64,000 nucleotides of DNA from Streptomyces fumigatiscleroticus (GTDB lineage Bacteria > Actinomycetota > Actinomycetes > Streptomycetales > Streptomycetaceae), in assembly GCF_014647975.1 (NCBI RefSeq), contig NZ_BMQF01000015.1:154641-218640 (forward strand), given 5' to 3'. The notes under the pieces are model-generated. The model was not told the DNA's origin. It did no database searches and saw only the letters and a program-made list of their open reading frames with translations. Made by a program: the position numbers and the translations under genes. Each line of letters starts with the position of its first letter. The stretch's first letter is position 1. Below are positions 17,348 through 25,812 of the stretch, in pieces.

Positions 17348-17371
17348 AGTTGCTTCGAATTCGAAGCAACT
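17348..17371. promoter_or_regulatory. MarR operator palindrome (3), 24 bp
   Basis: A perfect 24-bp palindrome whose core is TTGCTTCGAATTCGAAGCAA. Its centre is 38 bases from that of the neighbouring site and it ends 28 bases before the ATG at 17399, so binding should block transcription of the oxidoreductase. Confidence 0.8.
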
Positions 17372-17398
17372 CCGATCGCAGTGAAGGTGAGAACCGAG

Positions 17399-18343
17399 AT
17401 GAAGGCAGTGCGTTTCCACGAGTACGGCGACCCCGGCGTCCTGCGCTACGAGGACGTGGAGCAGCCCGTCCCCGCAGTCGGGGAGGTCCGGATCCGCGTC
17501 GCTGCGACATCGTTCAACTCCGTGGACGGCAACATCCGCGGCGGCTTCATGCAGGGCCCCATCCCGGTGGCGCTGCCGCACACTCCCGGTATCGACGTCG
17601 CCGGCACGGTCGACGCGCTGGGCGAGGGCGTGAACGGCCTCAAGGCCGGCGACGACGTCGTCGGCTTCCTGCCGATGGACGGCAACGGAGCCGCCGCGGA
17701 GTACGTCCTCGCACCGGCCGGGATCCTGGCCCCGGCGCCCAAGAGCGTGCCGCTGGCCGACGCCGCCGCGCTGCCCGTGGTGGGCCTGACCGCGTACCAG
17801 GCGCTGTTCGACCACGGCAGGCTGACGGCCGGGCAACGCGTGCTGATCAACGGCGCCGGCGGCGCGGTCGGCGGCTACGCCGTGCAGCTGGCCAAGAACG
17901 CCGGTGCCCACGTCATCGCCACAGCCAGCCCGCGCAGCCGCGAGGCGGTCACGTCCGCCGGCGCCGACGACGTCATCGACCACACCACCACCAGCGTGAC
18001 CGCGGTGGTGACCGAACCGGTCGACGTCGCACTCAACCTCGCACCGGTCGATCCGGCCGAACTGGCCGCGCTGCTCCCCTTGGTCCGTCCCGGCGGGGTC
18101 GTCGTGAACACCACGGTGTGGATGCCCGCCCCCAGCGACGAGGAGCGCGGCGTACGGGGCATCGACCTGTTCGTCCGCAGCGACGCCGACCAGCTGGCGC
18201 AGCTGGTGGCGCTGATCGACCGCGGCGAGCTGCGCGTCGACGTCGCCGAGCGGGTGCTGCTGGCCGAACTGCCGGCGCTGCACGCCCGAGCCGCCCAGGG
18301 CGCGGTGCACGGCAAGGTCATCGTCGTCCCGTCCGCCGGCTGA
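17399..18343 (+). CDS. NADP-dependent quinone oxidoreductase (zeta-crystallin type MDR)
   Basis: A 314-residue protein from ATG 17399 behind GAAGGTGAG. It carries the MDR N-domain (HEYGDPGVLRYEDVEQPVP, LPHTPGIDVAGTVDALGEGV) and the Rossmann motif VLINGAGGAVGGYAVQLAKNAG. No catalytic zinc cysteines are seen, as in NADPH:quinone oxidoreductases. Two strong MarR palindromes lie in its promoter region. It probably detoxifies quinones or enones. Confidence 0.9.
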   Translation: MKAVRFHEYGDPGVLRYEDVEQPVPAVGEVRIRVAATSFNSVDGNIRGGFMQGPIPVALPHTPGIDVAGTVDALGEGVNGLKAGDDVVGFLPMDGNGAAAEYVLAPAGILAPAPKSVPLADAAALPVVGLTAYQALFDHGRLTAGQRVLINGAGGAVGGYAVQLAKNAGAHVIATASPRSREAVTSAGADDVIDHTTTSVTAVVTEPVDVALNLAPVDPAELAALLPLVRPGGVVVNTTVWMPAPSDEERGVRGIDLFVRSDADQLAQLVALIDRGELRVDVAERVLLAELPALHARAAQGAVHGKVIVVPSAG

Positions 18344-18416
18344 CACCGACCTCCACCGGAGGGAAAGGGCCGCGGCACTCGGCTCGGACGCCGAGATCGC
18401 CGCGGCGCCGGCCCCG

Positions 18417-18920
18417 ATGACCGGCGCGACGGCGGACGCCGCACCACCGGCCGTGGGCGTTGTCGCGTCCGCGGCGGTGGCCGGCGACATCGGCACCGAA
18501 CGCACCGGTCCGCGCATCTCTCCGCGCAACCCCTGCGACGACGTGGTCGAGCACGACACCCGAGACCCGTGTGCGGCGCTGCTCGCGGGTGTGGCGCCGC
18601 TGAACCTCGCCTGCCTGCACGTGGTCCACGGGGGCGACGAGGAAGTGCTGCGACAACTGCGGCGGGAACGGCCGACGGCCCTGTTTCTCAACCGGGCGGG
18701 CGCCGGCATCGACGCGCGCGTCGCCGACCTCGACGCCGGCCTGGCCGACGTCGTCACGGTCGGCACGACGGCACCGGCCGACCCCGGCCTCCCGGCCCGC
18801 CGCCGCTCGGGCACACGGCTCAACGGGCCCGACCCGGCCACGTCCTACCGCGGCGACCACCTCGGCCGCACCGACTGCTCCACCCCGCCGTGGCGTCCGC
18901 CAGCGGTGCCGACACCATGA
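18417..18920 (+). pseudogene. Old Yellow Enzyme (alkene reductase) C-terminal remnant
   Basis: The frame reads GTERTGPRISPRNPCDDVVE, LACLHVVHGGDEEVLRQLR, ALFLNRAGAGIDARVADLDA and GLADVVTVGTTAPADPGLPA, matching the C-terminal third of the NemA/OYE family (R-I-SP motif, then NRxG and P-D in the barrel). The FMN-binding N-terminal two-thirds and the last residues (normally GYTDYP) are missing or altered. Confidence 0.7.
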
Positions 18921-18930
18921 CGAGAACCGC

Positions 18931-19240
18931 GTGACCACCCCCGAACGCCGGCCCGCCGACCTCTTCGCCGAAATGATCAGCACCCGCGACCCGGACCTGG
19001 TGGACCGGTTCGTCGCCGAGGACTACGTCAATCACAACGACTTCGTCGCGGACGGGCGCGAGGCCAACCGTCGGTTCGGTCCGCGTTCCTCACCGGCCTG
19101 CCCGACGTGGAAGTCACGATGGAGGACCTGGTCGTCTCCGGTGACCGCATCGTGGGCCGCTTCGTCTACCGCGGTACCCACACCGGGGACCTGTTGGGCA
19201 TCCCCGCCACTGGCCAAGCCGTCGGTCACCTTGCGCGCAG
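18931..19240 (+). pseudogene. SnoaL-like polyketide-cyclase/ester-cyclase remnant
   Basis: GTG 18931 opens ADLFAEMISTRDPDLVDRFV and AEDYVNHNDFVADGREANRRF. The continuation PDVEVTMEDLVVSGDRIVG and RFVYRGTHTGDLLGIPATGQ lies in the next frame. The C-terminus is lost before the downstream diacylglycerol-kinase gene. SnoaL-like fold of about 130 residues. Confidence 0.65.
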
Positions 19241-20245
19241 GCCCCGGGGGAATCGGCCGGCGCCGGCAGGCGGGGTGGGCGGAGGCGGCACCGTTTGCCG
19301 TGTCTCCGAGCGTCCGGGCGCGGGCTCGTGCGGGACCCCCGGCCGGTTCCTCGGCAGCAGGACGCGCAGTCCGCCCGGCCGGACTCGGCAGGTGACGGGA
19401 AGCGGCAGAGTCACGGGTTCGCCGTCGATCCCGGCGTGGAGGTGAGGCGTGCCGCCACGCATCGTGATCTCGGCCGCCGTCCAGGCGACGGCCGGTTCGC
19501 CCGTCCGCTCCCGATCGTCCTGCCGGAGCAGGTCACGGCGCAGGCGCCGGAGCAGGTCCGGCGGCGTGTCGGGCGGACGCCTGAGCACGATGCAGCCGAG
19601 CGTCCCGGTGGTGAGGGAGAAGCGGCGCCCCAGGTAGCGGGGAGTGGCGAGGTGGTAGGGGTTGTTGGAGACCAGCACCACCTGCGGGCGCCTGATGGGG
19701 CCTTGCGGGGTGTCGATGTCGGCCTCGACCCACTGTTCTCCCCTGAGGTAGTCCGGTGCGACCCTGGCGAAGGTACGCGCCTTGTCCTCCCGGTACCCGG
19801 GCTCCAGCAGGGCTTCGGCATAGATGCCGAAGGAGACGTTGTTGACGAAGACGTGCGGGCCGACCGTGGCGAGGTCCACCCGTGTCAGGATGCCGTTGCT
19901 CAGGGCGTCCAGTGAAAGGACCGGGTCGCGGATGTCCAGGCCCAGATCCCGGGCGAAGTGGTTGCGCGTGCCGGCCGGGACGACCAGCAGTGGCCGGTGT
20001 GCGGCGGCGGCCACCGCGGCGACGGCCGACACCGTGCCGTCACCGCCCGCGACCCCCAGCACCTGTGTCCCTTCCTCAACGGCGCGCCTGGCCAGCGATG
20101 CCGCGTCGTGCTCGGCAGTGGTCGGCCAGACTCGTGCCCCCAGACCCTCGGCCCGGTCGATCAGGTCGGACCGAGCAGCTTTGCCGCCGCCCGAGTGCGG
20201 ATTCGCCACGATCACGACCCGGGTAGTTGTCCCGATGCCGGCCAT
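19226..20245 (-). CDS. Diacylglycerol kinase-like/lipid kinase domain protein
   Basis: A 339-residue protein from ATG 20245. The DAGK motif VIVANPHSGGGKAARSDLID is followed by LGVAGGDGTVSAVAAVAAAA (GGDGT ATP-binding loop) and VVPAGTRNHFARDLGL (PxGTxN). The YegS/DgkB-type C-terminal beta domain follows (VNNVSFGIYAEALLEPGYRE). It probably phosphorylates a lipid or sphingoid-like diol; no TM helix is seen. It is downstream of the HdeD-like gene on the same strand, with a perfect hairpin in between. Confidence 0.85.
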   Translation of the reverse strand: MAGIGTTTRVVIVANPHSGGGKAARSDLIDRAEGLGARVWPTTAEHDAASLARRAVEEGTQVLGVAGGDGTVSAVAAVAAAAHRPLLVVPAGTRNHFARDLGLDIRDPVLSLDALSNGILTRVDLATVGPHVFVNNVSFGIYAEALLEPGYREDKARTFARVAPDYLRGEQWVEADIDTPQGPIRRPQVVLVSNNPYHLATPRYLGRRFSLTTGTLGCIVLRRPPDTPPDLLRRLRRDLLRQDDRERTGEPAVAWTAAEITMRGGTPHLHAGIDGEPVTLPLPVTCRVRPGGLRVLLPRNRPGVPHEPAPGRSETRQTVPPPPTPPAGAGRFPRGLRAR

Positions 20246-20260
20246 CACCGCCCCCTTCGC

Positions 20261-20289
20261 CACACGGCCGGCCGTCGGCCGGCCGTGTG
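20261..20289 (-). terminator. Perfect 13-bp hairpin between HdeD and DAGK genes
   Basis: CACACGGCCGGCC (20261-20273), a 3-base loop, and GGCCGGCCGTGTG (20277-20289). It lies in front of the DAGK start and could act as terminator of the HdeD message or as a leader hairpin. No T-run. Confidence 0.5.
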
Positions 20290-20507
20290 GAAGCCGGTCC
20301 ATGGTGCCGTACGACCGGACTGGCGCATCGGCGCCAGCGGCGGCGGGAAGCAGCTGCCGGGCCCCGATGCACTCGACGTCCTCGGCCGGGCCGGCGGCCG
20401 GGAGGCTGCGCAGCGCGGCAGCGGGACCCAGCCGGGCGGCCCGGTCGGTCGCGTGAGCGGCGGCCCCGGCGATGATGCCGGGTACGCGGGAGCCGGAGCC
20501 GCCGCGA

Positions 20508-21188
20508 TCAGTGCTGAGGGTGTGGGTGCGAGCCGAACGAGGGCCGCCGTCCGGCCGGGGCACCCGAAGCCAAGCGGCCGGCTTCGAGGCGCAGCCTGAT
20601 GGCATGGAACACCTCGATCACCCCGAGGACCACGGCCATGGCGCCCGCCACCAGGGTGAGCGCGGCGATCGAGGTGAACGGCGAGACGATCAGCACGATG
20701 CCCGCCAGCATGCCGATGATTCCGGAGAACAGCATCCAGCCCCGCGCCGGCATGGCTTCGGCGGAGGCCGCGGTGGCCGTCGTCATGACGCCGCGCAGCA
20801 GCCAGCTGAAACCGATCCACAGAGCGAGCAGCAGAAGCGACTCCAGGGTGCCCCTGAAGCAGAGCAGTCCCAGCAGCACGGAGAACGCACCGGTGAAGAA
20901 GTGCAGGGCCCGCAGATGCCCGGGGACGTGTGTGCCGAAGGCGGCGGCCAGTTGGAAGACTCCGGTGACCAGCAGGTAGACGCCGAAGAGCACACCGACG
21001 ACCCGCAACGTCTCCCCGGGCCAGGCGAAGATCACCACGCCCAGGGCGATGGTGGCCAGGCCCGTGGTGAGCAGGAGCTGCCAGCCCAGGTTCGCCACCA
21101 CGCCCAGGAGCCCGGTGGCGGAGGCGTCCGGTGGCCCGGTACCGGACGGGGAGTCGCCGGCGCCTGAGGAATTGGGAGATGACGTCAT
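20508..21188 (-). CDS. HdeD-family membrane protein
   Basis: A 226-residue protein. ATG 21188 has GAGGAGGG upstream. Six hydrophobic segments are visible, e.g. WQLLLTTGLATIALGVVIFAW, LFGVYLLVTGVFQLAAAF and WMLFSGIIGMLAGIVLIVSPF, with the DUF308/HdeD repeat pattern. HdeD in E. coli is an acid-resistance membrane protein; the actinomycete function is unknown. It is followed by the DAGK-like gene on the same strand. Confidence 0.85.
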   Translation of the reverse strand: MTSSPNSSGAGDSPSGTGPPDASATGLLGVVANLGWQLLLTTGLATIALGVVIFAWPGETLRVVGVLFGVYLLVTGVFQLAAAFGTHVPGHLRALHFFTGAFSVLLGLLCFRGTLESLLLLALWIGFSWLLRGVMTTATAASAEAMPARGWMLFSGIIGMLAGIVLIVSPFTSIAALTLVAGAMAVVLGVIEVFHAIRLRLEAGRLASGAPAGRRPSFGSHPHPQH

Positions 21189-22205
21189 CGCTTCCCTCCT
21201 CGTTGAGAACCACCCGCGCAAGTCGGTGTCTGTCCATCGTCACCCCGCCCGGCCCTGGTCGTGCCGGAGGGGAGAGGCACTTCGGAGGTTGCGGCACTCC
21301 CGCACGTACGCCCGGCCCATCCGAGCAGGAACGACGCGAAGCCGGCGCCGAATGGTGAACGACGCTTGCCCGATCCTGGCTTGGACGGCGAGACGAGCGT
21401 CCGGACAGGCGTAGGGACCGGGCGACTGCTCCACGATGCGTAGCCGGCGGTCACCACCGCTTCTGTACACGACTGCTGTAGCTCTCGGAGCCTCGATCGA
21501 GGCGGGGTCTTGCCACGATCGCGCCTCGTCCGGTCCGCGGAAGTAGCGTGCGCGCGGGCAGGGTTCCGCTGTTCGGGCAGGCGGTCGACGCGGTACCGGC
21601 ACGATCCCGATGTGCGCGGACGTGGCGCTGCCGCGGCGCCGCACCCGAACCGTCAGCGGCGCTCTGTACGGGTGCGGAGGCGGGCGAGGATGCCGGTCGG
21701 CTCGCACCGTTCGACGACGTAGCGGCGAGCCACTTCTTCGAGGCGTCCGCACCGACCGGGCAACCCTCTTCGCCGAGACCGCCGACCGCCTTCCAGACCT
21801 TCCTGGTCCGAAACCATCCTCCCGGGCCGCGGTCATCGCGCATCCTCGGCGGCCGGCCTCGACCGGCCAAGAGCCACGGCGGAGTCAAGCGCACGTCGCC
21901 CCACGGCTGTGCGCAGTGACGCGCAGGCCGCTCCGGGGCAGTAGTAGTACCACGGCTACCTGCGGGTCCGCTGCCCCGCCGTGACGGCCAACTCCCGTTT
22001 CCGGCCCGGCTTGACGGAACACTGCCGCATGTCACCTCGCCCCGGCCCTTCCAGGGCCCTACGCGGCTGCTCCGGCGGGATCCGGGCATGTCGTTGAAGC
22101 TGAGTACTCCGGCGCGATATGTCCGCACTGTGCAGCAGTTGCGGGTGGTAGCGTCCCTCTCCCTGTCGGCACCATGCTTCTGCGGACTGAGGAGGGCGCG
22201 GGCCC
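21189..22205. other. About 1 kb without a recognised gene
   Basis: Several frames are open on both strands but none shows a family signature or a ribosome-binding site that I can support. It contains the possible rppA promoter near 22.1 kb. Confidence 0.45.
22094..22122 (+). promoter_or_regulatory. Possible rppA promoter
   Basis: TTGAAG (22094-22099) and ATATGT (22117-22122) are 17 bases apart, about 85 bases before the rppA start. A weak match to the HrdB consensus. Confidence 0.3.
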
Positions 22206-23273
22206 ATGGCGACTCTGTGCAGGCCTTCGGTTTCCGTTCCAGAACACGTGATCACCATGGAGGAGACGCTGGAACTGGCGCGCACCCACCACGCCGACCA
22301 TCCCCAACTTCCGCTGGCTCTGCGTCTGATCGAGAACACCGGTGTACGCACCCGGCACATCGTGCAGCCCATCGACGAGACGCTGAGGCACCCGGGGTTC
22401 GAGGAGCGCAACAGGGTCTACGTGGCCGAGGCCAAGGCCCGTGTACCCGCCGTGGTACGGGCGGCGCTGGCCGACGCGGAACTCCTCGCGTCCGACATCG
22501 ACGTGATCGTCTACGTCTCCTGCACCGGATTCATGATGCCCTCGCTCACAGCCTGGCTGATCAACACGATGGGGTTCGACAGCACCACCCGGCAGATCCC
22601 CATCGCCCAGCTGGGCTGTGCGGCGGGCGGCGCCGCCATCAACCGGGCGCACGACTTCTGCTCGGCCTATCCCGAGGCCAACGCCTTGCTCGTGTCCTGC
22701 GAGTTCTGCTCGCTGTGCTATCAGCCGACCGACCTCGGCGTGGGGTCGCTGCTGTCCAACGGCCTGTTCGGCGACGGTGTCGCCGCCGCGGTGGTCCGCG
22801 GCCGGGGCGGTACGGGCGTCGAGCTGGAGCGCAACGGGTCCTATCTGATTCCGAGGACGGAGGAGTGGATCGCGTACGACGTGCGCGCCACGGGCTTCCA
22901 CTTCCTGCTGGACAAGCGGGTGCCGACCACCATGGAGCCGCTCGCGCCGGTCCTGCGGGAGCTGGCGAGGCGGCACGGCTGGGACGCCTCCGACCTGGAC
23001 TTCTATATCGTCCATGCGGGCGGCCCACGCATTCTGGACGACCTCAGCAAATTCCTGGAGATCGATGCGTACGCCTTCCGCTTCAGCCGGGCCACGCTCA
23101 CCGAGTACGGCAACATCGCCAGCGCCGTGGTGCTGGACGCGCTGCGCCGGCTGTTCGACGCGGGCGGTGCCGCGCACCGGGCACGCGGGATGCTGGCCGG
23201 CTTCGGCCCCGGCATCACCGCCGAGATGGCGCTGGGCCGCTGGCAGCGCGCGGCCGTGCGAGAGGCGGCGTGA
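22206..23273 (+). CDS. rppA: 1,3,6,8-tetrahydroxynaphthalene synthase (type III PKS)
   Basis: A 355-residue protein from ATG 22206, with GGAGGG 8 bases upstream. The RppA triad is present: Cys138 in QLGCAAGGA, His270 in FYIVHAGGPRI and Asn303 in TEYGNIAS. Known RppA condenses five malonyl-CoA to THN, which oxidises to flaviolin and pigment. It overlaps the P450 gene and is followed by a cupin, the arrangement found in the SCO1206-1208 cluster of S. coelicolor. Confidence 0.95.
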   Translation: MATLCRPSVSVPEHVITMEETLELARTHHADHPQLPLALRLIENTGVRTRHIVQPIDETLRHPGFEERNRVYVAEAKARVPAVVRAALADAELLASDIDVIVYVSCTGFMMPSLTAWLINTMGFDSTTRQIPIAQLGCAAGGAAINRAHDFCSAYPEANALLVSCEFCSLCYQPTDLGVGSLLSNGLFGDGVAAAVVRGRGGTGVELERNGSYLIPRTEEWIAYDVRATGFHFLLDKRVPTTMEPLAPVLRELARRHGWDASDLDFYIVHAGGPRILDDLSKFLEIDAYAFRFSRATLTEYGNIASAVVLDALRRLFDAGGAAHRARGMLAGFGPGITAEMALGRWQRAAVREAA

Positions 23274-23278
23274 ACGCC

Positions 23279-24493
23279 ATGGACCAGGAGATCCGCACCG
23301 GGCCGATACCGCCCGTCCGGTACTGGCCGGCCCTCGATCTGAACGGGACCGACTTCGACCCCGTTCTGACCGAACTGATGCGGGAGGGACCAGTCACCCG
23401 CATCCAGCTTCCCAACGGCGAGGGCTGGGCCTGGCTGGTGACCCGCCACGACGACGTGAAGCTGGTGACCAACGACGCGCGCTTCAGCCGCGAGGCCGTC
23501 GTGGGACGGCAGGTGACCCGGCTCGCGCCGCACTTCATCCCGGCCGCCGGGGCGGTGGGCTTCGTCGACCCGCCCGAGCACACGCGGCTGCGCCGCTCGG
23601 TGGCCGCCGCCTTCACCACGCGCGGCGTGGAGCGGCTGCGCGACAACGCCCGCGCCCTGCTGGACGGCATGGTCGGGGACATGCTGCGCGCCGGAGCACC
23701 GGCCGACCTGACCGGCGCGGTGCTCGCCCCCTTCCCCATCGCCGTCATCTGCGAGCTGATGGGCGTTCCGGCCGCAGACCGGGAGCGCATGCACACCTGG
23801 ACCCAGCTGATCCTGTCCTCCGCGCACGGCGCCGAGGTCAGTGAGCGGGCCCGGGACGAGATGAGCGCGTACTTCGGGGTGCTGATCGGCGAGCGGCGTG
23901 GCAGCGGTGGCGAGGATGTGGCGTCGCTGCTCGGCGCGGCCGTGGGCCACAAGGAGCTGACCGTCGAGGAGGCCGTCGGCCTCGCGGTGCTCATCCAGAT
24001 CGGCGGCGAGGCCGTCACCAACAACTCCGGCCAGATGTTCTTCGTCCTGCTCACCCGCCCCGACCTGTGGCGGCGGCTGCGCGAGGAACCCGGGGTGCGT
24101 CCCCGGGCCGTGGACGAGCTGCTGCGCTGGATCCCGCACCGCAGTGCCGTGGGCCTGTCCCGCATCGCGCTGGAGGACGTGGAGATCAAAGGGGTGCAGA
24201 TCAAGAAGGGTGACGCGGTGTACGTGTCGTACCTGGCGGCCAATCGCGATCCCGAGGTCTTCCCCGACCCGGACCGGATCGACGTCACCCGCAGCCCGAA
24301 CCCGCACCTGGCCTTCGGGCACGGACCGCACTACTGCGTGGGCGGGATGCTGGCCCGTCTGGAGTCGGAGCTGCTGGTCGACGCAGTGCTGGACCGGCTG
24401 CCCGGGCTGCGTCTCGCGGTGCCGCCCGATGAGGTCCCCTTCCGCAAGGGCGCACTGATCCGCGGGCCCGAGGCCCTGCCCGTGACCTGGTGA
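23279..24493 (+). CDS. Cytochrome P450, CYP158A2-type biflaviolin synthase
   Basis: About 404 residues. The heme ligand is Cys353 in FGHGPHYCVGGML, the ExxR motif is in RAVDELLRWIPHR, and the I-helix reads IQIGGEAVTNNSG, with Ala in place of the usual catalytic Thr, as in CYP158A2. The protein matches CYP158A2 closely throughout (VTRISLPNGEGW-type start, PHFIPAAGAVGF, SRIALEDVEIKGV). CYP158A2 couples flaviolin into biflaviolin/triflaviolin pigments. ATG 23279 or GTG 23270 (overlapping the rppA stop) may be the start; the first residues VNA are uncertain. Confidence 0.93.
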   Translation: MDQEIRTGPIPPVRYWPALDLNGTDFDPVLTELMREGPVTRIQLPNGEGWAWLVTRHDDVKLVTNDARFSREAVVGRQVTRLAPHFIPAAGAVGFVDPPEHTRLRRSVAAAFTTRGVERLRDNARALLDGMVGDMLRAGAPADLTGAVLAPFPIAVICELMGVPAADRERMHTWTQLILSSAHGAEVSERARDEMSAYFGVLIGERRGSGGEDVASLLGAAVGHKELTVEEAVGLAVLIQIGGEAVTNNSGQMFFVLLTRPDLWRRLREEPGVRPRAVDELLRWIPHRSAVGLSRIALEDVEIKGVQIKKGDAVYVSYLAANRDPEVFPDPDRIDVTRSPNPHLAFGHGPHYCVGGMLARLESELLVDAVLDRLPGLRLAVPPDEVPFRKGALIRGPEALPVTW

Positions 24494-24500
24494 GCGGCTG

Positions 24501-25043
24501 ATGACGGCGCCCGAGGGGCTACTCGTGCCGCCGGGCCACGGGCGCACCGTACGTACCCCGGCCCAGCATGTGACGTTCAAGGTGACAGGCGCGCACTCGC
24601 GCGCGGCATCCAGCTTCGAGGTGGTCGTCCCGCCCGGCTTCGACGTGGGCGCCCATGTGCACACGCGCAGCGAGGAGCTGTTCTACATACTCGAGGGCGA
24701 GCTGGACGTGCTCGCCTTCGAGCCACGGGTGCGGACCCCGGACGGCTGGCAGCACTGGGAATCACCCTCGGGCGGCCGCGTGGCGCGGGCGGTTCCCGGC
24801 ACGGTCATCGTCGTCCCGCCGGGCTGCCCGCACGCGTTCGCCAACCCCACCTCCGAACCGGCGAAGATGTTCTTCCAGGCGTCCCCGCCGCCCGACCACG
24901 AACGGTACTTCGAGGAACTGCTGCAGATCCTCGCGCGCGGCGGGACTCCCGACCACGCCGCAGTCGAGGAGTTGCGCACCCGCTACGACATCGAACAGCT
25001 CACACCGCTCCGGCAGCGGGCCGCGGGCCGGGAACGCCCCTGA
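24501..25043 (+). CDS. Cupin, MomA-like quinone-forming monooxygenase
   Basis: A 180-residue protein starting 8 bases after the P450. Cupin motif 1 is HVHTRSEELFYILEGELDVLA and motif 2 is VPPGCPHAFANP. Its location (rppA - CYP158A2 - cupin) and cupin type agree with MomA of S. antibioticus, which oxidises THN to flaviolin, and with SCO1208. The function is inferred from context; the gene is almost certainly in the same transcript. Confidence 0.8.
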   Translation: MTAPEGLLVPPGHGRTVRTPAQHVTFKVTGAHSRAASSFEVVVPPGFDVGAHVHTRSEELFYILEGELDVLAFEPRVRTPDGWQHWESPSGGRVARAVPGTVIVVPPGCPHAFANPTSEPAKMFFQASPPPDHERYFEELLQILARGGTPDHAAVEELRTRYDIEQLTPLRQRAAGRERP

Positions 25044-25123
25044 GCCTTGCCAGAGCCTCCACGACAGGTCCAGACCTGCCCGCACTGCCGCCCGGCCACC
25101 GGACTGGGCGTCGTGGCACCAAC

Positions 25124-25129
25124 TAGGTA
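25124..25129 (+). promoter_or_regulatory. -10 element of a possible leaderless promoter
   Basis: TAGGTA ends 10 bases before ATG 25140, and no Shine-Dalgarno sequence precedes that ATG. Transcription would start at or next to the ATG. A -35 is not obvious. Confidence 0.45.
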
Positions 25130-25139
25130 CCATCGTGTC

Positions 25140-25379
25140 ATGCCATCACTGAACGTGTCCTTCTCCGAAGAGGAAATGGAAGGCGTCCGCGCGGCCGCCG
25201 CCGCGGAGGGCAAGAGCCTGAAGGCGTACCTTCACGATCTCGGTGTGCGCGAGATGCACCGCAAGCGGTTCGTCGCCGGCGCCGCCGCCTGGGCGGAGAA
25301 GCTGCGCAGTGAGTTCGACGAGGCGTTCCCCGAGGAGATCCCGCCCTCCCGGCGTGACGGTGGGACCGCGGCCGCCTGA
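25140..25379 (+). CDS. Antitoxin of a Fic-type toxin-antitoxin pair
   Basis: A 79-residue protein (MPSLNVSFSEEEMEGVRAAA then SLKAYLHDLGVREMHRKRFV). The beginning is ribbon-helix-helix-like: a short strand with hydrophobic and polar alternation, then a helix. It has no Shine-Dalgarno sequence. Its stop TGA overlaps the ATG of the toxin gene (TGATG). Such small RHH-like antitoxins precede the Fic-type toxin in many Streptomyces genomes. They typically autoregulate the operon. Confidence 0.8.
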   Translation: MPSLNVSFSEEEMEGVRAAAAAEGKSLKAYLHDLGVREMHRKRFVAGAAAWAEKLRSEFDEAFPEEIPPSRRDGGTAAA

Positions 25380-25756
25380 TGGATCTGCGCATCGACGTCT
25401 CCTGGCTGCTCGACGTGCAGGAGGCTGCCCTCGGGCATGAGGACGTGACGGTCGCCGACCACTCCGCGCTGGTGGCAGCTGTCGCGCGGCACAGGACTCG
25501 GATGCCGACGCTGGAGGCGTCCGATCCGGATGCGGCCTGGCGTGCGGCCGCGCTGCTGCACACGATCGTGCGGCTGGAGCCGCTGCCGCACCGGAACAGC
25601 CTCTTCGCCGCTTTCGTCGCCGCCCAGTACATGGATCAGCATGGTGAAGGGATCGATCCACCCTATGGGGCTTTGTCTGATTTGATCCGGAAAGTCCGCG
25701 ACAGTCGCTTGAACGTGTACGCCGTCGCCGAGGCCCTACGGTCCTGGAGACTCTGA
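25379..25756 (+). CDS. Fic/Doc-like toxin component
   Basis: A 125-residue protein (MDLRIDVSWLLDVQEAAL, DAAWRAAALLHTIVRLEPLP, HRNSLFAAFVAAQYM). It matches the short Fic-related toxins of Streptomyces, but the canonical HPFxxGNxR active-site motif is degenerate (LPHRNSLFA). It starts within the antitoxin stop codon. Known Fic/Doc proteins modify proteins by AMP or phosphate transfer; whether this one is catalytic is open. Confidence 0.75.
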   Translation: MDLRIDVSWLLDVQEAALGHEDVTVADHSALVAAVARHRTRMPTLEASDPDAAWRAAALLHTIVRLEPLPHRNSLFAAFVAAQYMDQHGEGIDPPYGALSDLIRKVRDSRLNVYAVAEALRSWRL

Positions 25757-25812
25757 GACGCTGCCGCCGGCCGGGTCCCCACCGGGTGGTCGTCTGCCTC
25801 TGAGGGGCAGCC

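Noticed and set aside
21240..21836. Long minus frame between HdeD and rppA
   Set aside because: Arg/Pro-rich composition without any family signal.
22206..25043. A larger polyketide biosynthetic cluster around rppA
   Set aside because: Only the three-gene cassette is present; flanks are unrelated (HdeD/DAGK and a toxin-antitoxin pair).
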